A DNA stretch of 7,928 nucleotides from Rhodospirillales bacterium (GTDB taxonomy: Bacteria; Pseudomonadota; Alphaproteobacteria; Acetobacterales; Acetobacteraceae): contig JAGWIL010000067.1 of NCBI GenBank assembly GCA_028866335.1, forward strand, positions 1-7,928. The letters run 5' to 3'. Position 1 is the first letter of the stretch; each line of letters starts with the position of its first letter. Shown here in pieces: positions 1-6,488 of this stretch. The notes below the pieces were generated by a model that worked only from the letters and a program-made list of their open reading frames with translations, was not told where the DNA came from and searched no databases. A program made the position numbers and the translations under genes.

Positions 1-2093
1 TCCGGAAAATCTTCCGTGGCCACGCGCTCAGCCTCGCTAAATCCGTCCAGCGAGCCCAGAATCCAGCGCAGCGAATTACGCAGCCGCCGGTAAAGCTCCG
101 CCTGCTGCTTCAGAATTTCCGGGCCGATGCGTAAATCCTCGGAAATATCCGAGTTCAGCACCCAAAGCCGCAGAATATCCGCGCCGTATTTGTCGTTCAC
201 CTCTTGCGGCGCGGTCACGTTGCCGAGCGATTTGGACATTTTGCGCCCCTGCTCGTCCAGCACGAACCCATCCGTCACAATCGCCTTGAACGGTGCGACA
301 CCCCGCGTGCCCACAGCCTCCAGCAGCGAGGATTGGAACCAGCCGCGATGCTGGTCCGAGCCTTCCAGATACACATCCGCAGGCCACTGCATTCCCCGCG
401 CTTCCAGCACGAAGGCGTGGGTGGAACCGGATTCGAACCAGACATCGACCACATCGAAAATCTGCTCGTAATCATCGGGGTTGCGGTCCGGCCCCAGGAA
501 ATCCGCAGCCGGGCGGGCATACCATGCATCCGCACCTTCTGCCGTGAAAATCTCCACCACACGCTGCACCACGGCTTCGTCACGCAGCGGTTCGTGGCTG
601 CGTTTATCAACGAAAATCGCAATCGGCACGCCCCAGGCCCGCTGGCGGGAGATGCACCAATCCGGTCGGCTTTCCACCATAGAGCGGATGCGGTTGCGGC
701 CAATCTCGGGTACAAATTTCGTATCGTCGATGGCGGTAAGCGCTTCTTTCCGAATATTTGATCCAATATCATGGACGTAGTTGTCCATGCTGATGAACCA
801 TTGTGCCGTGGCGCGATAGATCAGCGGCGCTTTCGAGCGCCAGCTATGGGGGTAGGAGTGCATGAATTCATTGCGATGCAGAAGGTTCCCCGCCTCGATC
901 AGCTTCGCGCAAACCGGGTCCGCCGCCTTGTAAACGTGCAGCCCCGCAAACAGCGGCACATTCTGGTAGTACGTGCCGTCATCCGCAACCGTATCCGGCA
1001 CTGAAATTCCATTGGCCTTGGAGAGCGCGAAATCGTCCTCGCCATGGCCAGGGGCCATATGCACAATGCCAGTCCCCGCCTCCATGGTTACGAACTCGCC
1101 CAGCATAACTTCAACGTGGAAATTATACCCCTCGCTCACCTTGGCCAGCGGATGATAGAAGCGCTTGCCTTTCAGCTTCGCCCCGGCAAAGCGCTCCCCC
1201 ACGGAATAGGCGGTAATGCCAACCTCCTTAGCGAAGCCCTCCAGCAGGGATGTGCCAACGATCAGCTTCTCGCCCTTCACGGCCAGGCTGCCCTCGGTCA
1301 CCTCGTCCACGGTTACAACGGCATATTCCAGCTCATGCCCCGCCGCGAGGCCGCGATTACCCGGAATGGTCCAAGGCGTGGTCGTCCAGATAACGATGGC
1401 GCAGCCAGCAAACTCGTCATTCGCCGCCGGAAACCGCACATAAATCGCCGTGTCCTTCTTATCGTGATACTCGACCTCGGCTTCCGCCAAAGCGGTTTTC
1501 TCAACCGGGCTCCACATCACCGGCCGCAAGCCTCGATACAGCGCGCCGTTCAGCAAAAATTTGCCGATCTCGCCTGCAATCGCCGCCTCGGAGGCAAAAT
1601 CCATGGTGGCATATCGCCTCGCCCAATCGCCCATCACGCCTAAGCGCTGGAACTCAGCGGACTGCACCTCTAGCCAATGTTGCGCATATTCCCGGCATTC
1701 CTTGCGGAATTCCAGAACCGGAACCTGGTCTTTATCCAGCTTTTTGGCGCGGTATTTTTCTTCAACCTTCCACTCAATCGGCAAACCGTGGCAGTCCCAG
1801 CCGGGAATATAATCCACATCCCGCCCGGCCATGGATTGCGCGCGGTTGATGACATCCTTGTGAATCTTGTTCAGCGCGTGGCCAATATGCAGATTGCCAT
1901 TGGCGTAAGGCGGGCCGTCATGCAGCACGAACGGCGTTTTACCCTCGGCCGCCGCACGCAGGCGGGCCCAAAGGTTCATCTCCGCCCAGCGGCGCAGCAT
2001 CTCCGGCTCGCGTTTGGGCAATTCCCCGCGCATGGGGAATTCCGTGCGCGGCAAAAACACGGTGGATTTATAATCGGTCAACGAATCACTCAT
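1..2093 (-). CDS. ileS: Isoleucyl-tRNA synthetase (class I), 3' end beyond the window
   Basis: Cytoplasmic enzyme that charges tRNA-Ile with isoleucine, using ATP, and hydrolyses mischarged valine. The reading frame is open from ATG at 2093 to the window edge, about 697 codons of a usual ~940, so the missing C-terminal part (rest of the anticodon-binding region and any zinc-binding tail) is cut by the window, not by a mutation. Visible landmarks in order: PPYANGNLHIGH with the HIGH motif at residues 69-72; GWDCHGLPIE just after it; the editing domain with TTTPWTIPGN at 237-246 and GTGIVHMAPGHGEDD ending at D354; EGSDQHRGWFQSS from E577; KMSKS at 618-622. All lie in one frame, with no sign of a frameshift. 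The start gives the family's usual N-terminal YKSTVFLP...FPMR sequence; its ribosome site is weak (GGTGATGG). It lies 99 bases downstream of ribF on the same strand. lspA often follows in Proteobacteria but would be outside the window. Confidence 0.98.
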   Translation of the reverse strand, partial: MSDSLTDYKSTVFLPRTEFPMRGELPKREPEMLRRWAEMNLWARLRAAAEGKTPFVLHDGPPYANGNLHIGHALNKIHKDVINRAQSMAGRDVDYIPGWDCHGLPIEWKVEEKYRAKKLDKDQVPVLEFRKECREYAQHWLEVQSAEFQRLGVMGDWARRYATMDFASEAAIAGEIGKFLLNGALYRGLRPVMWSPVEKTALAEAEVEYHDKKDTAIYVRFPAANDEFAGCAIVIWTTTPWTIPGNRGLAAGHELEYAVVTVDEVTEGSLAVKGEKLIVGTSLLEGFAKEVGITAYSVGERFAGAKLKGKRFYHPLAKVSEGYNFHVEVMLGEFVTMEAGTGIVHMAPGHGEDDFALSKANGISVPDTVADDGTYYQNVPLFAGLHVYKAADPVCAKLIEAGNLLHRNEFMHSYPHSWRSKAPLIYRATAQWFISMDNYVHDIGSNIRKEALTAIDDTKFVPEIGRNRIRSMVESRPDWCISRQRAWGVPIAIFVDKRSHEPLRDEAVVQRVVEIFTAEGADAWYARPAADFLGPDRNPDDYEQIFDVVDVWFESGSTHAFVLEARGMQWPADVYLEGSDQHRGWFQSSLLEAVGTRGVAPFKAIVTDGFVLDEQGRKMSKSLGNVTAPQEVNDKYGADILRLWVLNSDISEDLRIGPEILKQQAELYRRLRNSLRWILGSLDGFSEAERVATEDFP

Positions 2094-2156
2094 GGAAAAC
2101 CATCACCAGGCGGTGGAAAAAGACGCGGCGAAAACCCGTTTCAAGCCCGGGCAGGC

Positions 2157-2185
2157 GGTATAATTCGTATGCAATGGCCGGTCAT
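2157..2185 (-). promoter_or_regulatory. Possible ileS promoter in the ribF-ileS gap
   Basis: Read on the minus strand, ATGACC (2185-2180) and TATACC (2162-2157) are separated by 17 bases. Each matches the sigma-70 consensus at four of six positions. A transcript from here would have a leader of roughly 57 bases before ileS. An internal promoter ahead of ileS within a ribF-ileS operon would be reasonable, but a match of this quality can occur by chance. Confidence 0.3.
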
Positions 2186-2192
2186 GGCGCAT

Positions 2193-3128
2193 TTATGCGG
2201 CGCTGCCTGGCAAAGCGTCAAGCAGGCGGCGGGCATGGGTGGCATCGCGGCCAATCTGCGCCTTCAGCAAATCAAAGGAGGCAAATTTCTGCTCCTCGCG
2301 GATAAAATGGCGAAGCTGCACGGAAAGCTCCTGACCATACAAATCTCCGTCGAAATCGAAGAAATGCGCCTCCAGCCGGGGCTCCGTGCCGCCCACGGTG
2401 GGGCGGGAGCCGATATTGGCCACACCCTTTACCAGCTTGCTCCCAATCCTGGCGGTTACGGCGTAAACCCCACGCTGTGGCTCCAAATGCCGCCCAAGGG
2501 CGATATTCGCCGTGGGGAATCCGATGGTCCGCCCCCGGGCATCGCCATGCACAACCTCGCCCCTTATGGAACACGGCCGACCCAGCAAAACCGCCGCGCG
2601 CTCCGGGTAACCATCCTGCAACAAGCGCCGGATGCGCGTGGAGGAAACCGGGCCTTGCGCGTCCGCGACCGGTGGCACGATGGAAAGCCCGATACCCAGC
2701 GCCTCGGCCCGCGCCGCCAGAAACTCGACATCCCCCCCGCGGCGGTGGCCAAAGGCGAAATCCGCCCCGCAGGAGAGATGCACCGCCCCAATGCCCTTGA
2801 ACAAAATGTCCTGCACGAACGCCTCGGCGGTGAGATGGGAAAACTCTGTATCAAAAGGCAACTGATACAAAACCTCCACCCCCAGCGCCGCCAGCGCCGC
2901 TTCACGCTCCGCCGCCAGGGTCAGGCGGAAGGGCGGGTCCTGCGGGCGAAAATACTCTCGCGGATGCGGCTCGAAGGTCAGCACAGCCCTCGGCGCGTCT
3001 GGCCGGGCGGCATGGGCGGCGCGCAGCACCGCCACATGGCCAATATGCACGCCGTCGAAATTGCCCATGGCCACGCTGGCGCCCCGCGCCACGGGCGGCA
3101 AGGCCCGCCAATCCGAATAAATCTTCAT
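2193..3128 (-). CDS. ribF: Bifunctional riboflavin kinase / FAD synthetase
   Basis: Cytoplasmic enzyme that phosphorylates riboflavin to FMN and then adenylylates FMN to FAD. At 311 residues it is the normal size for the bifunctional form. The N-terminal nucleotidylyltransferase domain (about 1-180) shows GNFDGVHIGH at 22-31, with the HxGH nucleotide-binding histidines H28 and H31, TFEPHP at 51-56, and SSTRIRRLLQDG at 162-173. The C-terminal kinase domain (about 183-305) shows GRTIGFPTAN at 199-208, including the PTAN phosphate/metal-binding motif, RGVYAV at 219-224, and the conserved acidic LEAHFFDFDGDLYG from L252, with E253 as the likely catalytic base. The ATG at 3128 begins MKIYSDW, a typical RibF start. 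The only GGAGG upstream (complement of 3142-3146) is 13 bases away, which is unusually far. It is probably the first gene of a ribF-ileS operon and is divergent from the DUF2125-like gene. I see no FMN riboswitch in the 83-base upstream gap. Confidence 0.97.
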   Translation of the reverse strand: MKIYSDWRALPPVARGASVAMGNFDGVHIGHVAVLRAAHAARPDAPRAVLTFEPHPREYFRPQDPPFRLTLAAEREAALAALGVEVLYQLPFDTEFSHLTAEAFVQDILFKGIGAVHLSCGADFAFGHRRGGDVEFLAARAEALGIGLSIVPPVADAQGPVSSTRIRRLLQDGYPERAAVLLGRPCSIRGEVVHGDARGRTIGFPTANIALGRHLEPQRGVYAVTARIGSKLVKGVANIGSRPTVGGTEPRLEAHFFDFDGDLYGQELSVQLRHFIREEQKFASFDLLKAQIGRDATHARRLLDALPGSAA

Positions 3129-3135
3129 GCAGATG

Positions 3136-3165
3136 CTAAAGCCTCCACACTTGGCCCCGGGTCAA
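3136..3165 (-). promoter_or_regulatory. Possible ribF promoter (TTGACC - 18 - CTTTAG)
   Basis: On the minus strand TTGACC (3165-3160) is followed after 18 bases by CTTTAG (3141-3136). The -35 match is good and the -10 match is poor. If used, transcription would begin about at the ribF ATG (3128), giving a leaderless or nearly leaderless message. That would fit the badly spaced GGAGG, which overlaps this element. Speculative. Confidence 0.25.
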
Positions 3166-3196
3166 GGGTGCGGCACAACGGGGACGAAAACAAATC

Positions 3197-3204
3197 CTGA
3201 GGGG
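3197..3204 (+). promoter_or_regulatory. Ribosome binding site deciding the DUF2125-like start
   Basis: CTGAGGGG lies 7 bases before ATG 3212. An in-frame TTG at 3206 would sit only one base after it, so the ATG at 3212 is the better start. Confidence 0.6.
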
Positions 3205-3211
3205 ATTGCTG

Positions 3212-4387
3212 ATGCGGGGTTTTATCAAAGGGCTGGCCGGGCTCATTGTTTTAATCGTTCTGGCCTGGCTGGGGGTGTGGCTTTATGCCGAAATGCGGCT
3301 GAAACAGCTTGTCGCCGCCGAAATTAACCGGGCAAACGCGTCCGGCACGGTGCAGATCAGCTACGACAAGCTCACCACCAGCAACTCCCCGCTGGTTGCC
3401 AGCGTGGCCCTGGCCAACCCTAGCTGGACATCCCGGCCAGACGCCTCCGCCCCGGGGCTGAGTGCCCGCGCCGCCAGCATCGGTATGCATATTAACCTCC
3501 TCTCCCCACTGCTTCTGCACGTAGATATGCCGCAAAGCATCGCCATCTCCACGCCGGAAGCCTCCGGCGCCCTCACCTTTGCCGTAGCGGACGTTACCGA
3601 GAAACTCTCACCCTCGCTCTGGACCGGCAATACCGACAACCCCATCACCGGCGGCGATGCGCGCTTCGCCGGTATCAATCTGCTGGCCAGCAATGGCAGC
3701 CTGCAAGTGGCGCAAATCGACAGCCTGGTAGTGCACGAATCGCTGGACGCCAAAGCAGGCCCCGGCCAGACGGCGATGCTGCTGGATGAAAAACTGAACC
3801 ATTTTCAGCTCTCGCCCATCCTCGCACGGCTCATCAACCTGCCCTTCAACGGGCAGATTGCGTATCTCGGCCTTTCAATGCGGCTTTCCGGCCCGCTGGA
3901 TTGGCAAAGCATCGCCAAACAGGTGGCTTCCCTTCCCCCTGGTGACGCACGGATCCATTTCATGCTGCAAAGCTTGCATCAATGGGCGCTCGCCGGTGGC
4001 AGCGGCCAGGGCAATCTCACCCTCACGCTCGGCCCCAGCCAACTCAATGCCGATGGCAGCGTGGCATTCGACAGCGCCGGCCAGCCTTCAGGCAAGGGAA
4101 ATTTAACGGCCAACCATCTCGACCAGCTCACCAGCGCGCTTACCAACGCCTATCCGGCATTGCAGGATGATGTGAGCCAGTTTGAGGCACGATTCTCGCC
4201 CTACCTCTCCACAACCCAGGCGGATGGGCAGGTGCTTACGGTGAGCACCGTTTATGGCAAGAACGGGGTCACGATAAACGGCCAGAAAACAGGTGAGATG
4301 CCGCCGCTGGACTGGAACAATCTGCTCAACCCGGCACCTGCCCCGCCCACCGCGCCCGGGGATGGCTCGGGTGCCGCTTCGCCTTAA
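3212..4387 (+). CDS. DUF2125-like membrane-anchored envelope protein
   Basis: Function unknown. The product is 391 residues. An N-terminal hydrophobic segment (about residues 6-25, preceded by Arg and Lys) looks like an uncleaved signal anchor, placing the remaining ~365 residues in the periplasm. The body is rich in alternating beta-type sequence. Its late part, HQWALAGG around W258-G263 followed by an alternating stretch ending in LTLGPSQLNADGSVAFD and then QPSGKGNLTANHLDQL, resembles the C-terminal half of DUF2125, a family I know mainly from Alphaproteobacteria. The tail is a low-complexity Pro/Ala/Gly stretch. A more distant alternative is the DUF945/YdgA or AsmA-like group, which shares the anchored beta-rich layout. 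The start is ATG 3212, with GAGGGG at 3199-3204; a TTG at 3206 would add two residues. It is divergent from ribF and the DUF305 gene follows 67 bases on. The envelope location is firm; the family call is from memory of its pattern. Confidence 0.75.
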   Translation: MRGFIKGLAGLIVLIVLAWLGVWLYAEMRLKQLVAAEINRANASGTVQISYDKLTTSNSPLVASVALANPSWTSRPDASAPGLSARAASIGMHINLLSPLLLHVDMPQSIAISTPEASGALTFAVADVTEKLSPSLWTGNTDNPITGGDARFAGINLLASNGSLQVAQIDSLVVHESLDAKAGPGQTAMLLDEKLNHFQLSPILARLINLPFNGQIAYLGLSMRLSGPLDWQSIAKQVASLPPGDARIHFMLQSLHQWALAGGSGQGNLTLTLGPSQLNADGSVAFDSAGQPSGKGNLTANHLDQLTSALTNAYPALQDDVSQFEARFSPYLSTTQADGQVLTVSTVYGKNGVTINGQKTGEMPPLDWNNLLNPAPAPPTAPGDGSGAASP

Positions 4388-4454
4388 TCCGCTTGACCTT
4401 CCTATGACGGTAAAGTTCAAAATGCGCCTATCTCTGATTTTGAAAGGCAACCTT

Positions 4455-4832
4455 ATGATTCGAGTGATACTCGCCGCTGGTCTCGCCATTTTTGCCATGG
4501 CACCGGCTGCCTTTGCCCAATCCGCCCCCAACAGCATGGCCATGGAAAGCCCGCCTGCCCCAGCGCCTGGAGATAATGCCGACAAAGCCCTGATGAGCGG
4601 CATGGCCAAAATGAATCACGACATGGCCAATGCGCCAGAAACAAGCAATGCGGACCAGGATTTCGTCGCCATGATGATCCCTCACCACGCGGGTGCCATC
4701 TCAATGGCCGAAGCGGAACTAAAGTACGGGCATGATCCATACCTGCGGCAGATGGCGCAAAACATTATCACCGCCCAGAAACAGGAAATCGCGGAGATGG
4801 AAAGCTGGCAAAAGGCGCATCCCGCGCCATAG
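4455..4832 (+). CDS. Small secreted DUF305 protein, Met/His-rich
   Basis: The product is 125 residues and begins with a clear Sec-type signal peptide (MIRVILAAGLAIFAMAPAAFA, cleavage after A21). The mature 104 residues contain 11 Met and 5 His. A Met-rich stretch (M47-M57, including MNHDM) leads into the DUF305 hallmark DFVAMMIPHHAGAISMAEAEL at 69-89, with H77 and H78, and a helix ending in EIAEMESW. DUF305 proteins are periplasmic or secreted; cyanobacterial CopM, a member, binds copper, so metal binding is a fair guess but is not shown here. The start at 4455 has AAGG at 4444-4447, 7 bases upstream, and places the signal peptide at the N-terminus. In-frame ATGs at 4404 and 4422 would add an extension before the signal. 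A possible promoter (TTGACC at 4393-4398, poor -10 near 4416-4421) lies in the gap, so it may be transcribed with the gene before it or independently. The terminator at 4847-4880 follows. Confidence 0.9.
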   Translation: MIRVILAAGLAIFAMAPAAFAQSAPNSMAMESPPAPAPGDNADKALMSGMAKMNHDMANAPETSNADQDFVAMMIPHHAGAISMAEAELKYGHDPYLRQMAQNIITAQKQEIAEMESWQKAHPAP

Positions 4833-4846
4833 CCCGGCTCCAAACA

Positions 4847-4880
4847 AAAACAGCCCACACCTCGCGGTGCGGGCTGTTTT
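4847..4880. terminator. Bidirectional intrinsic terminator between the DUF305 gene and mlaC
   Basis: A 10-base stem (4847-4856 with 4871-4880, AAAACAGCCC/GGGCTGTTTT) is followed inward by one A-C mismatch and a 4-base stem (4858-4861 with 4866-4869) closed by a TCGC loop. The stem base is A-rich on the left and T-rich on the right, so it reads as a hairpin plus T-run on either strand. It lies between two converging genes, 14 bases after the DUF305 stop and 20 bases before the mlaC stop, as expected for a shared terminator. Confidence 0.92.
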
Positions 4881-4900
4881 CTAATTTGCCTTCCGCAAGC

Positions 4901-5518
4901 TTACTGCGCGGAGGATATCTTCGATATCTGGTTCTGCATGGCATTCAGCAATGCCGAGACCTGCCCGCCATTATCGGTAATCACGCCCGCATAATCGTTG
5001 CGGGTGGTAATGCGCAGGCTGGTGCCCGCCACAATCACGTCGATGATCTTCGGTTGCCCGCCATCATCCTCCACCACCCAACCGACATCGGCGGGGGCTT
5101 TCTGCGGCGCGGTCACGGTTGTATCCACCAGCACGTCATCACCCTGCTGGGTGGCGCTGTTCACGGTGAAGGTAACACCCTGATAAGCCTTGATCTGATA
5201 GGTGATGTTATAGCTGAGCAGTTGGTGGAACAGCGTCTGGAATTGCTGTTTCTGTCCTGGGGTGGCGACATTATTGTAGCGCCCCAGAACATAATCCCCC
5301 ACCTGGTCCACGGCGACAATCTGGTTCACCAAATCACGCAACTGGCCAGCTTTCTGGTTCTCTGAGCCACTGCCATTAACGATGGTGACCAGCTTGTTAC
5401 CCGAATCTCCGATAAAGCTCTTGGCCTGGTCGGGTGTCACCGCCTGCGCGGCGCCCGCCATCAAGGCCAGCACGGGAACAGAGGCCGCAGCCCCCAGAAT
5501 GAAACGGCGAAAATACAT
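4901..5518 (-). CDS. mlaC: MlaC/Ttg2D-type periplasmic phospholipid-binding protein
   Basis: Soluble periplasmic carrier that shuttles phospholipid between the outer-membrane MlaA complex and the inner-membrane MlaFEDB ABC transporter. The chosen start gives 205 residues. Residues 1-26 are an export signal ending AQA, containing adjacent arginines R4 and R5 before FILG, which resembles a twin-arginine signal. The mature part has the family pattern: YVLGRYNNVATPGQKQQF (the usual LG..W...T..Q...F region), then FHQLLSYNITYQIKAYQG, then the C-terminal DVIVAGTSLRITTRNDYAGVI, matching the family's DV.veG.Sl...yr.qf, and a terminal helix with G.vs.LL. The ATG at 5518 has AAAGGA (complement of 5525-5530) 6 bases upstream. 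An in-frame ATG at 5560 would overlap mlaA and put 14 extra residues before the signal. It follows mlaA by 17 bases and is surely cotranscribed. It is a little shorter and more divergent than E. coli MlaC; a HpnM-type relative is possible, but no hopanoid genes are visible. Confidence 0.9.
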   Translation of the reverse strand: MYFRRFILGAAASVPVLALMAGAAQAVTPDQAKSFIGDSGNKLVTIVNGSGSENQKAGQLRDLVNQIVAVDQVGDYVLGRYNNVATPGQKQQFQTLFHQLLSYNITYQIKAYQGVTFTVNSATQQGDDVLVDTTVTAPQKAPADVGWVVEDDGGQPKIIDVIVAGTSLRITTRNDYAGVITDNGGQVSALLNAMQNQISKISSAQ

Positions 5519-5535
5519 GATCTGTCCTTTAATCC

Positions 5536-6333
5536 TCATTGAGCCGGCTGGCGGTACCAATCCGGCCAGGTTCGGTTGTCGCGCTGCTCAATCTGCTGCA
5601 ATTGTGAGGCACGAGATTGGCGATAAAGGCTCCGGAATGTGGCATAAGGATCCAGCGCCGTGGCTTTAATCTGGTCAATCGGCTGAATCAGCTCCGCCCT
5701 GGTGTTTACAAGGTGCAGCCCCGTTTCTGTATAACCGAAATCAGAGAGAGCAGCACTTGCGGGCGCGGCCTCCATGGGGGTGGCGAACCACTCCACCGGG
5801 TAATTCGTCGCGTCTCGCACGCCGGAAGGTCCGAAAAGCGGCAAATAGAGATACGGCCCGGCGGGCACGCCCCAGCTCGCTAGCGTCAAACCAAAATCGG
5901 TATCTGTTTCCGGGTAGCCCATGGAAGCGGCCGGGTCGAAAATGCCGCCGATACCAATTGTGGAATTAACCACAAACCGCACCAGGGAGGTGCCAGCATC
6001 CGTCGAATGCCCTTCCGCCATGAAGTTCAGCATCCGCGCGGGCTCGTCGATATTTGAAGCAAAATCCCCCACATGGTTGCGGATGCCCTGGGTGGTGATG
6101 TGCACATACCCCTCGGCAACCGGTTTCATAACATAGGTATCGAGCTTGTCGTTCACCGTGTAAAAAACCCGGTTGGTGGGCTCCAGCGGGTCATTAAGCT
6201 GCTGATAAGCCTGATAATCTGCTGTATCAGATTTCGGCGGTGCGGTGGCACAACCTGAGAGCGCCGTAGCCAGGGCCAAGGCTGGAACAGTCAAGGCGAT
6301 GCCTTGCCTCAGCCGGCGGTTCAACTTCGTCAT
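5536..6333 (-). CDS. mlaA: MlaA/VacJ outer-membrane phospholipid-removal lipoprotein
   Basis: Outer-membrane lipoprotein that removes mislocalised phospholipid from the outer leaflet and passes it to MlaC. The product is 265 residues, normal for the family. A lipoprotein signal ends in the lipobox LSGC, with C28 as the lipidated residue; A29 at +2 is compatible with outer-membrane sorting. Family landmarks: NDPLEPTNR at 47-55, LDTYVMKPVAEGY ending at Y76, RNHVGDFASNIDEP at 85-98, RFVVNSTIGIGGIFDPA at 119-135, and GYPETDTDFGLTLASWGV followed by GPYLYLPLFGPSGVRD at 139-174. After about residue 235 the tail is hydrophilic and Gln/Arg-rich, without clear motifs. The ATG at 6333 has AGGAG (complement of 6341-6345) 7 bases upstream. 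It is the first gene of a two-gene unit with mlaC. The transporter genes mlaFEDB are not in the window. Confidence 0.96.
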   Translation of the reverse strand: MTKLNRRLRQGIALTVPALALATALSGCATAPPKSDTADYQAYQQLNDPLEPTNRVFYTVNDKLDTYVMKPVAEGYVHITTQGIRNHVGDFASNIDEPARMLNFMAEGHSTDAGTSLVRFVVNSTIGIGGIFDPAASMGYPETDTDFGLTLASWGVPAGPYLYLPLFGPSGVRDATNYPVEWFATPMEAAPASAALSDFGYTETGLHLVNTRAELIQPIDQIKATALDPYATFRSLYRQSRASQLQQIEQRDNRTWPDWYRQPAQ

Positions 6334-6377
6334 CTTACTTCTCCTGACATGCGGGCCAGCCCACGCGGCGCCGTATC

Positions 6378-6406
6378 AAAATTGTGCGTCATTACCGTTC
6401 CGTCAA
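6378..6406 (-). promoter_or_regulatory. Possible mlaA promoter
   Basis: On the minus strand TTGACG (6406-6401) is a good -35 element. Seventeen bases on lies AATTTT (6383-6378), a poor -10, with TTTGATAC continuing beyond it. It would give a leader of roughly 40 bases ahead of mlaA. The -35 overlaps bases that can pair with the metF ribosome site on the other strand. Confidence 0.3.
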
Positions 6407-6449
6407 CTGGGTAACCAGAGCTTCATGCAGCCTGTGGCTCTCATGCCAC
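6392..6449 (+). other. Tandem bulged hairpins in the metF upstream region
   Basis: Hairpin I pairs 6392-6396 with 6410-6414 and 6397-6399 with 6405-6407 (two unpaired bases, TG, at 6408-6409), with loop CCGTC at 6400-6404. Hairpin II pairs 6417-6421 with 6437-6441 and 6424-6426 with 6434-6436 (two unpaired T at 6422-6423), with a 7-base loop. A third stem, GTGGC (6434-6438) with GCCAC (6445-6449), competes with hairpin II. The loop side of hairpin I is complementary to the metF ribosome site. These pairings are read directly. Whether this stretch is transcribed ahead of metF, and does anything, is unknown. It does not match the conserved bases of SAM, SAH or cobalamin riboswitches as I recall them. 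Confidence 0.35.
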
Positions 6450-6488
6450 TTGCTTAAACCCGCCCGGCCTGCCACCTAACGCGGCTGA

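Noticed and set aside
204..1643. Several plus-strand open frames of 60-199 codons (such as 204-761 and 1044-1643)
   Set aside because: All are antisense to the intact ileS frame and lack credible start context or motifs.
1..2093. Truncated or frameshifted ileS
   Set aside because: The frame stays open through HIGH, the editing domain, GSDQHRGW and KMSKS, and ends only at the window edge.
2135..2151. CCCG/CGGG hairpin followed by TTTT on the minus strand, as a terminator between ribF and ileS
   Set aside because: The stem is only 4 base pairs with a 9-base loop, too weak to call.
2094..2192. T-box or other tRNA-sensing leader ahead of ileS
   Set aside because: The gap is only 99 bases, no T-box-like sequence or specifier stem is visible, and T-boxes are not expected in Alphaproteobacteria.
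1677..3200. A 507-codon open frame on the plus strand
   Set aside because: It lies antisense to ileS and ribF, both of which carry all their family motifs. The translation is Arg/His/Gly-rich without recognisable motifs, typical of an antisense shadow in GC-rich DNA.
4293..4454. Longer versions of the DUF305 protein starting at 4293, 4404 or 4422
   Set aside because: They would place 11-54 residues before a well-formed signal peptide, and the 4293 start overlaps the preceding gene. The 4455 start has a well-spaced AAGG.
6366..6373. CGGCGCCG palindrome as an operator
   Set aside because: An 8-base GC palindrome is common by chance in such DNA and no second copy or cognate regulator is visible.
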